64,000 bases of DNA from NCBI RefSeq assembly GCF_964340395.1, contig NC_135558.1:13777501-13841500 (forward strand), written 5' to 3'. The notes beneath the pieces were generated by a model. That model ran no database searches and had not been told where the DNA came from. It saw only the letters and a program-made list of their open reading frames with translations. Source of the stretch: Glandiceps talaboti. Its lineage: Eukaryota > Hemichordata > Enteropneusta > Spengelidae. Of the stretch, positions 13,134 to 23,982 are shown piece by piece; the stretch's first letter is position 1, and each line of letters begins with the position of its first letter. Position numbers and translations under genes: made by a program.

Positions 13134-16100
13134 TAGTGGTAGTAGGCCCAGTCTAGATGTGATTAAAGTTACCACTGCTGTATGTAAGAAGAGTATCATT
13201 TAGTTTAACACAACCATAGAATCCTAGAGATCAGTTCTCCTCTGGAGTTCCTGTTTTCTCACACAGCGGTACAACACCACCGGACTTGTTGGGGATAACT
13301 TGTTAGAACTGAAAGTGATATCCAGCATAGATAACAATTAATCATTATACTTATATTACACTGTGTAAAAACACTTCATTAAATATTGATGAGATCGTAT
13401 AAAAATGAACTTACCAAAATAATTCAGTAATTCCTACCGACAATGACTATTACTATAATCTCTTTTGTAGCAATATTACAACACACGATTTATGTGTTAC
13501 AATTAGCTGTCGGCACTATTTTTCATAAAGTGGTAGAAATAGTGTTTGTCTATCTTATTTGTGCATTTTAACACGTTATTGTCGGTAATGTTTGGCTTTG
13601 ACTCTCGGGAGACGCACACACCTGACTCGCGTTTAATTAATCATTTAAAAATGAGACAGAAAATGTAATTGATGTTGTACCGCTGTTTTATTATTAATAA
13701 TTTCATGCATATTATAGTGAGATCGACAATAAAGTGAACGAAGCTAGAAATGTAATTATCACCGTTTTCATCACATTTGAAGTATTGTAGCCCGGAGATG
13801 ATTTCAGCAAATTGATGAGTGGAAACTGACAAGGTTTTCAATAAACTTTCACCAACTTCTACACGTACTTTGTCATAGGCGTTAAGCTTGTTAAAGAAAC
13901 TAAAAGAGTACGGTGTGAATTCTTCAGTGATTGAATGAAAATTGACATAGTTACAAATTGATATAATGAAAAATTGACAAATTTCCCATTGCCCGAAGAT
14001 GGGTTGTTGTTTTTTTTTTGTCTTCAGCATTTATTACGTGTAAACTCCAAGAATGTGGTTTGCACTTTCTCGGCAATTAAAATGGAATTGGGGTACAACT
14101 CAGCAATAACGCAATAGGAAAAGGACACAAAAGCGTTGTAAGTTTAGGAAGTGACCCCTTTCAGTGAGTGTCGAGTTATAGCAGTGAAATGACGTCAGTA
14201 TGCATAAAGCAAACAGAGCAAACATTTGATTTTGTTAATGTTCACTAAACTCTCCCTGGAGATGTGATGTCCATGCAATTCCATTTCAAAAAAGTGCTAA
14301 ATTAATTTCACTATTGAGTGTTATTGATCCTCGGATTCAATTCTCGTTTCTCACTTCAAGACGTTTGTATAAAATTACTGTATTCCTGCACATGAGAAAA
14401 GGTAAAGTTGTTGCATTATAAGTACCTCATCAATTGTAACCATAAAAGCAAATAACCTGTCCACACGTCTCTCTCTTTTTTTCATTTTTTTTTAAATGTT
14501 ACAGTTCGTGTTCATGCTTTGCACATTTGCTGACTCAATGGTAGTGTAGATATGTGGATTCCGTTATGGCAAGCACTTTAACACATTATGTATAATCATT
14601 GCTTGCATGTCTCGTAGTTCACACTGCACTATATATTTCTTTCAGAGTCTCTGAAAAAATGGTTCTAAGGAATGCATTAAAGAAGTATATCGATGCTGAG
14701 AAAAGTGATCCAGTGATAAAACAAAGGTAAAGTGCTGTAAAGCCATTCTCAAAAAATGTAGATTCCAATTACCCATTTCTTCCTAAATACGAGGCCATTC
14801 TAAAAAAAAAATAAGTTCTGATTTACCAACGCCTTCCTAGGTAAAGTTGTGTTCTAAGAAAATATTAGGTTCTAATTGCAAACTCCTTCCTAGGTAAAGT
14901 TCTGTAAGGCCATTCTAAAATAAAATTTAGATTACCCACCTCTATCCAGGTAAAGTTCTGGCCATACTAAAAAAAAAATTAGGTTCCAATTACCCACCTC
15001 TAATTGTTCCCCACCAGCATCACACTTTTTTATGGCATTTGAAGAAACATCTCAATAATGCCAACAATTGGATATTAAAGCGAAAATATCACGAAAATAA
15101 GTTTGGGAGTTAGAAGTGATGTTCTTAGGAGTGTCTAGATGATAACTTTTTCAAGATTAGATGATCTGATACATATTAGTGTTGTACAATTTAGACAGCC
15201 AACTGAATGAAATTGTCTTGTAACGAATTAAAATATACCAGTTGCACTACAGTGCCATTGGCACTATGTTTGAAAGGTACATTATCTGAACTGCCACTGT
15301 TTGATTTTGTCTAAATTGTCATATTTTACGTCATTATATTTCAGCACTTACAGTGCCTTTTATGTCCAGTACATGACTAGAGTGTATTACATAAAACATT
15401 GCGTAAGTGATACATCTTTGTGCCAGTTTGCCAATTCTGTCGTCAAACTATTAACGTTCAGAACCTATGAGCTGGTAAGAATGGATGAAATGAGAGAGAT
15501 TTATTTATTTATTCATAGCCATTAATAAGACTTCGAAATTGGAAAATAAATTGAACTTCTGTGCCTATAAATCCTGTATATCCATTATACTAAGCTGAGA
15601 TGTAGTATTACAAAATACAAGATTTATGTCGTGTTAAACATGTTTTTGTACACGTATATCCTCGGCTGTGTAGCATATGGATTGTGCATGAAAATGCTGT
15701 TAAATATTTCGTGTAGATTTAGAATAGAGTAGAATAGAATAGAATAGAATAGAATAGAATAGAATACATTGTTCTCCCCAGAGGGTTTTCACGTATCAGG
15801 CCCAATATCCTTTAATTTTTGCCAATACGTGATCAGTTGTCCCAATACACAATCAGATTGCATAGGGTTCAGTAAATTGCACAGTGACGTTGTTCATCTG
15901 TCACTCTGTCCGTAGACGCCTTTGTTGTTTTCAATTTTTGCCAATACGTGATCAGTTGTTCCAATACACAATCAGATTGCATATAGGGTTCAGTAAATTG
16001 CACAGTGACGTTGTTCATCTGTCACTCTGTCCGTAGATGCCTTTGTTGTTTTCAATGTATACTAGCAACGTTTGTATTGATCCTTCACAGTAGCAAGTCA

Positions 16101-19100
16101 AACTAAAAGTAAAAGAGTTTTCAGATTTGAATGTGACAGAAAACCATGATGTACGAGTGCAAGTGTGGTACTCGGGGTGTTTGATGATACCCCCAAATTG
16201 AGCGAGGGCCCTGTATTCTAAATTTCCTGTTTGCAGTCTAGAATGGACTATCGAAGACATCAATTTAACTCCTGGATAAAAATTTTAATTTTGAAAATCC
16301 ATGTTTTTTCATAAATTATAGATGTTCACATAGCATACAAAAAAAATACTTCAACCCTATGGATGTGTGTATCTGTGGATTTAGGGGGTTACCCACCCTC
16401 CTCAAGTCGAGTGGACTGCCCATCTGATTATCAAGTGCAAACACTTTAAGGTTACCCACCCTCCTCAAGTCGAGTGGATTTCCCATCTGATTAAGGTTAC
16501 CCACCCTTCTCATGTCGAGTTTCTAACCATCTGATCCCCTGGTGCAAGCATTTGGAAGTTGTTCACCCTCAATCCTCATGTTGAGTTGCTTCCCATCTGA
16601 TCCTCAAGTGCAAGCACTTGGAGGTAACCCCCTGGATTTTCATCTGATCCTCTTGGAGATTATTCACCCTTCACATGCTAAATTACTTCCTGTTTGATCA
16701 TCAAATGCAAGCACTTTTGAGTTTATTCACCCCCTCAAATCGAGTGGATTTCCATTTGATTGTCAAGTGCAAGCACTTGGAGATCATTCACCCTCCTCAT
16801 GTTCAATAATACTTACCCAATTGATTGTCAAGTGCAAGCACTTGGAGATCATTCACCCTCCTCATGTTCAATAATACTTACCCATTTGATTGTCAAGTGC
16901 AAGCACTTGGAGATCATTCACCCTGCTCTTGTTCAATAATACTTCCCACTTGATTGTCAAGTGCAAGCACTTGGAGATCATTCACCCTCCTCTTGTTCAA
17001 TAATACTTCCCATTTGATTGTCAAGTGCAAGTACTTTAAGGTTACTCACCCTCCTCATGTTGAGTGACTTCCCATTAGATCATCAAGTGCAAGGCCCCTT
17101 ATTAGGGGTAGTTAAAGCTGCACTAGCTGCAACTGAAATGGTTTTTGAAACGTTTTTGTTAGATATAATGATTTACTCATAATATCATACAACCTGTACA
17201 GTACTGAATCACCTGTTGGTAAATGTATTTGTTCACCTGAATACATAATATGGTACAATAAATCCAAACAAATTGATTTGGGGTTGGCACTCAATCTGAT
17301 TAAGATCCAATGTAGTGTACACGCCACGATTCTTTTTGGCTGTTACATTTACTGTCGTTTGTTCTTTTGAGCGCTCATTACATACATCTGACACAATACC
17401 ATAGGTTTTCCTGAGCCACACAAGAGCGCTGCGTGAATTCACTCAACCAATGAAAACAAGTACTGTGCTAAAACATACAGGTACAATTCTTCAGAGTGCT
17501 CTGTTCAAGAAGAGCACGTGCACAGATGTTATCATTATTGTTTGGTGGTTCTCTTTCTTTCAATTTCGAATGTTGAGTGTATATATTGTAAGACGGATTC
17601 TGGTTGGCTACTCGTAAGTAGGAGATTGGGTTCAGGAACATGTATGGTATTGTGTCAGATGTAGCAAGCACTCACAAAAGAACAAATGACAGTAAACGTA
17701 ACAGCCAAAAAGAAATTGTGATGTGTACACTACATCGGATTTTAATCAGATTGGGTTGGCACCCAAAATCTGTACGACAAATCAATCATGAGTTCAACCT
17801 GTTATTCTAATACATATAGATAACATAGACCTCTAATTAACATATACAATGTCTAATTATTGGTAACATTTTCAGTTACTATAATTATTTGGTTGTCTGA
17901 TGAGAAAAAATAATACTGAGTGTAGTTTTTAATATACAGAAATACTGCACAACACTCTTTTCATAAAATTGACTCTAACCACAGACCCTACATGAAAGAT
18001 CTAAATGAAAATGATTTTTCATGTCGGGTCTTTGCTTTTATCTTTTAAGCACATACACAGTATTAAGACTGGAATGTGTTTCAAATGATCAAGTTACATT
18101 TGTTTACAATAGTGTATTTGTTTTCCATATTGTGACCAAGTTGTTGTAATATCAGCAACTAAAATAAATGTAATGAAAATTTTGTTACTCACAGTCAAAA
18201 AATTTCTTGGCAGTGAATCCAAAATGAGTAGAAATTGTCACTACTAAGTATAAACCCAGAGTCCATGAACATTCAGTCTCGCAAAATAAATGTGTCATCA
18301 GGTTTAATTTTGAAAAACTATTTTCAAATTATCAAGTTGTATTTTTTAAAGCTGCAGTGGCTGTAAGGCCTAGAGAAAACAAGCGACCTATCGGTCAGAA
18401 TAGCTCCGCTGTTTTTTTTTAAATTTTATTTTTTATTTTGGTGACATGTAGAAGTGGTTCAGTTCTTCAGCTCTTCACTATGCAGTTTTGTTTTAGCGAT
18501 GCAATAAAGTGGTTAGTGGTTTCATATGATGTCTCACTATAAAACACATTTTACACAGAAGTTGGTAATGTATTGTACTTTTATACCATAGTCACCATTT
18601 TATAACAAAAATCTACTGTTATGAAAAATTGCACAAAATCTCAGAAAAAAAATGACTGGGAAATGCACACAAGAAAAAGAAAAAAAAGAGAAGATTTTGA
18701 GGTTGGCTATAAATAATTCCAGTGTCTTACAGCTTTAACCCTGGAAAATTTTAATGATGAATGAAATAAACTAGGGATCTAAAATAATTTTGAGGCAATT
18801 TGAATTTCAATTTTCTAACAAATTTACCAAGTCAACAACATTCAACTTGTACTAGTTGTAGTAGATATATATATAGGGAAGAAATGTATTAATCGCCATC
18901 TTAGTTTCCGTACGGCGACAATCCCCAAGTACCCGAAAGAGAGTCATTCTCAGCCAACAGGGTTCGACACTGGAGTAAAAAAGTCACTATTGATAACGTA
19001 GTAGTCCTGCAAAAAATTTGGTGGTCCTATCTTTAAGTGCTTTCGCTTGTTCACTTAGGCTCTTCATCTCTCTTAGTTTTTGCTCTACTTCTAATTCACT

Positions 19101-22100
19101 TTTCCGAACCCCATATTTATTTCAAACCGTGTGTTGTAATTGAACTGTCTATTTCTTTGTAGTTGTTTGTGCATCATCAACTCCTTACTGTAATTTTATT
19201 CTTTTTTATGTTTTGGAGCTTCTTCTCTTTTTTTGTTGCTTTCTGTGAGTAGTTTGTCTTAATTGGGGGGGGGGGGGAGTAATAAGATGTTATGTGGTCT
19301 TATTTCTAGCTTAAATACTACATAACATTTCTGGTACACATTGATCTAACTATTGCATTTTTAAAAGACAAAAAATTACCTTCCCATGGAGCAAGTCTTT
19401 ATAGTGTTGTCCTTAGTGCATATTAGAATGTATTTACAACATAAAAACAAATAAATTTGAAGGTTACCAGCAGTTACAGCAAAATTTTGTTACTAATTAC
19501 ATGTACAAGTCACTTCGTCTATTTTCGTGTCTATGTACTTCCGGGTTGACATAAACGTTAAACGTGATACAGTCGGCCCTATAATTACTAAGAAATGACA
19601 AAACCGTTCGCAAAATAAAGTTCAGGATTTTAATTTTTCAAACTGAATATCAATATCCACTACACATTCAATAACTGGTTTCGCGTATTTAGAAATGTGC
19701 CCCAAAACATGAACACGGAACACGGAACACGGAACACGGAATCATGTCAGTGTTAGTACACTGTTACTAAGTTAGCAGTTTCATTGTAGGCTGTAAGTTG
19801 TACCGGTAAAAAAAACGATCATCACATCATGTAGGAAGTACAAAAACATAGAACACGTTGTTTTCTTGCTGAATAAACTCACTGAAATAACAACACGGTC
19901 AAATTGCGTCTTCGATTTTGACAGCCACCATTGTTATGATTGAGCTTCACTTACATCCAATTTGTACAGCGTTTTTACAAAGGGAGCTCGTCAATAACCT
20001 ACCGAATAATTAACTCAGAAACGTAGTTTAAATACTAACTGATCTAAAAATTACTGTTCAGAAAGACTACGCATCCGTACATAAATACGAATTCATGCGA
20101 CAAAGATTTCAACTTTACTATTTACTTGTTACAGTGTACAGGCCAGCCTTACCCTTATTATACACATATCATCGTACAACTAATTTTATTGGCTATAATA
20201 TTAGCTACATTTGAAAGGTCTCACTTGATTGGCTCATCCTTCGCTATTCCCGTTTTCAAGAGACACCCCGCCAGAATAAAGTGCCACGTAGTACAGCAAT
20301 GGCGCAAGATCGCCTGTTGGGCGACTTTCCCACCGGGTGTGCTTTTCGAAAACTACACAACACTACACAACACATGCTTTTATGACACGGAATCATAGAA
20401 AATCTACACCGTTTCCAAACTAATCGTAATTTTATCGCGAATAGACAACCAGAGTTGGTCAAAATAGCAAATTAAAAATCAAATGAATTTTACTATGACC
20501 GTGAATTCATCATATAGCCGGTGGTTTGAATTCTGAGCTCCCTAATATACCTATCGAAAAGTCACTATCCCGTCGGATGCATTTTAGTAACCTTTACTGG
20601 TCCTTACAGTGGTAACACTCGTTCATGTTCGATTACCTTTCATAAAGAAAACACAACGAAATGGTTGAAGTGATCTTTTTTTTAATTTTTAATTTCTTTT
20701 CATCACAACAACAAAATCTGCGGATCAAAAGTGTTGTAAACTAAACCAGAAAGAATTATCGGGCTGGCTAAACTTCCCGATGAACTAGAGTAAGGTCCAA
20801 GTCCAAGTAAGCCCCGATAGTACGTGAGAAAATCGTCTCAAACTAGCGATACAACTTTCAAAATATAACTTGACATGTTAGAGTTATACAATTCAAGACG
20901 GGTTTTCACTCGAAAACAACAATTCTGTGAATAATGACACTGAACGCAGCGATTTCTCGGACGATGTTACCACTGCACTGTAACGTATGGCTGACAACGA
21001 CTTGCTTCTGGGTTAGTCCCTCGTGCATCCGGGTACTTGGGATTGTCCTGCATTACCACATCGGCAATTTTGACGCTGTAATTTTGACACCAATATTATC
21101 GTACAAAAACAAAACTCCATAAATGAACCACAAAGTACTTTCCCTTTCAAAATGTGGTAATTTTAGAAAGAGTATTATCGTTTTTATTGACGACTGACTC
21201 AAAAATCGTTCGATACACTTCAGTTCAGGCATGGAAGACTTCTCACAATGATAATGAGGTGCATTATACTGGAATGAACCATTCTGTAGGAGGGGTGGGT
21301 GGAGAATTGGATTTGAAGTTTACAACCCTTTTTCGAGCAAATATTTGTCATTTGGGCGCACAATGCGTAGAATTAAGACTATAGCACATATTACATTGCT
21401 TGTTTGACGTCAATAGTGTCTTTTGAAAAGTTACACTTTACCTAAAGTCTCGCGGACTGATTTCCAATATGGCGTCGGTCATAATACTCATTAACATATT
21501 CATTTTTTTTTCAAATTTCAAAAAAAAAATCATAAAAAATAGAAGAGAAGACGTGCTGACTTGAAATTAACAAATCTAAGTAAGCTACCCCCTGTGCATC
21601 AACACACCAGATATCAAAGCAATCTGATTTGAAGTTTATGAGGAGTTGATGAAAAAGTCATTTTTGGAAAAAAAATCATAAAAAATTGAAAATGGCACAG
21701 ATCAACTTGGCATGAACAAATCTGAATAGCCTCCCCCCAGGGAACATGCACACCAAATATCGAAGAATTCCGACTGTCACTTTCAGAGTAGATAGTGAAA
21801 ATATAAAAGTTTGACGGACACATATGATTCACTCTACTCTCTATACCTCAATACCCACCTATACCTAAAGCTACGCTTTCAGCTTTCGCTGACAGCGGAG
21901 CTAAAAATTGTTTGGTTCCGGTTACCCGAACCCACCTAGTTTTACACACCGACCCTAAACTTTTTTTTTACATATTCAAGAAAAAAAAAATTTGCGAAAA
22001 TTGTGAAGTCTCGCAAGAAATAGTGGATACAGAAACTGACATCAGCTTAAGAAGTCAATATGAAACTGTTCTTCCAATCTGTAATGGCTGTACATCTGAT

Positions 22101-23937
22101 GAGAAGAAACCAATAACGCAGACCATATGGAACACAACGGAAAATATAACCACCTGAACTAGACACTCGCATATAATAAAAATATTTTTGTTTTTAAATC
22201 TAATTATCTCCACCATATTCCCAAAATTGAATGTAATTGGAATCACACAACTTTTTTTGTGAGGCCTTATATAGCAAAACAGTTTCAAAAAATGTTTCAG
22301 TAGCATCTAGTGCAGATTTCAAATGTAATCCGTGTATTTCTAGATCAGCTATAGACAATATGTAGATATCAAGTGAAATGCATTACATGTCTATTTCATA
22401 CAAGCGTCTATTTCCAAATGTAATATGCATGTGAGGTGGTAACTCACGAAACTAACAGTTGTGTGAAATGAAACAAATTCTTTTTAACGTACATCATAAC
22501 ATGTCTACCCACTTCAGCTTCATTACTGTGTATTTTTATTGAATGTAAAACATGCGTTTCATTGTATACTTTGCGCTTAAGTCGTGATTTCAAAGTGACA
22601 GTAAATTTTAATGAGACTCTAGTCGTGCAGAAACTTGGGACTTTTTTTAGGAGTAAAAAAGACATCAAAGAGCATGTTGCGACTTCAAAATTGCACCATT
22701 ATCTAATTTTGATGGGATAGGAAACTACCACAGTCTGGAGTTAATGATTTCAAATGTCGATTTATATGCTGACATAATCCCATTAAACCAAGTCATACAA
22801 GAGTCATGGAGACCATCAAAAAACATGATCCCTTCTGACTTTAAATACTGTTCTGTTTATCCAGGCTCAAGAAGTATGTGTCGGCAGGGTTTGAAAATGT
22901 TCAACTTTTCATGAAGGTCGAAAGAAGAAGTGCCAAGTCTGTGCGGTAGGTATTATAAATGAGGAATGACATCACTTCCTGTAAACCATATATGGTCATT
23001 AATTTGACTAGGGGTGCCAAGTCTATGAGATAGGTAATGACGTCACTTCCTGTAAACCATATATGGTCATTAATTTGACTACGTTAAGTCTGTGAGATGC
23101 AGGTGATGACATCACTTCCTGTAAGCCATATATGGTCATTAATTTGACTAGAAGTGCCAAGTCTATGAGATATGTAATGACATAGACAGTGGAGGGAGAC
23201 TCCCTCCACTGTCTATGGTAATGACACCATTTCCTGTATGGTCTTGGCATTAACTAAAAGTGCCAGGTCTGTAAGGAATGCTTAAAGGAATGACATCACT
23301 TCCTGTAAACCATATAAGGTCATGAAATTGACAATCTAAAAGACATACAGCATTATACTGACAAATCACGACTTGGCATAAGAAATGTTGAAACATGTCC
23401 CTTCGGAAATAAAAGGACAAAGTAGGACCACTGTATGTCTGTCCAGTTTCAGTATACATTGTGTGTCTGTCTGTCTGTGTCTGTGTGTGTCAAGAACAAC
23501 TCCCAAGTCAAAATTGCGCAGGAAATTGCTTTCTGATACCTGCATGGTAGGGATATGTTACTCTGTGTGTCTATAGCTAAGATAGTGATCAATTCGAAAA
23601 GCTCAGACCATCTAGTTTTGCAAATTCTCAGCAGCTGTCATATCATTTCATCTTACAATGTATGCTAGGGTGTCAAAATAGAATAAGAATGCTGATTTAA
23701 AAATTGCACATCTATTGTTATGCATGTTTGCAAGGCCGTAATATAAGTGTGTTTGTTTCTGTGTGTCTGTGTGTGTTTTTATCTGTGTCTGTGTGTCACT
23801 GTGATGTGTGTGTGTGTGTGCGCGCCTGTGTGTGTGCATGTGTGTACATGTATGTGTGTGTATGTCTGTCTGTCTGTCTGTCTGTGTGTTTGTGTCTGTG
23901 TCTGTGTTTTTGGCTCTGTGCGTCACTGATGTGTGTG

Positions 23938-23982
<45 letters not shown>

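Larger units (their letters stand above)
14727..22864. other. ZNHIT6 intron, 8.1 kb
   Basis: The longest ZNHIT6 intron. It holds several tandem arrays (15818, 16383), an interrupted inverted-repeat element (17107-17880), an AACACGG run (19710-19742), a G run (19265-19277) and a relatively CpG-rich stretch at about 19500-21450. No gene recognised. Confidence 0.65.

Noticed and set aside
12924-13199. Leu- and Thr-rich open frame on minus
   Set aside because: Translation of the (AGT)n microsatellite.
19500-21450. CpG-richer stretch in a ZNHIT6 intron as an internal promoter or nested gene
   Set aside because: No exon with family similarity or splice sites in phase was found; kept only as a composition note.
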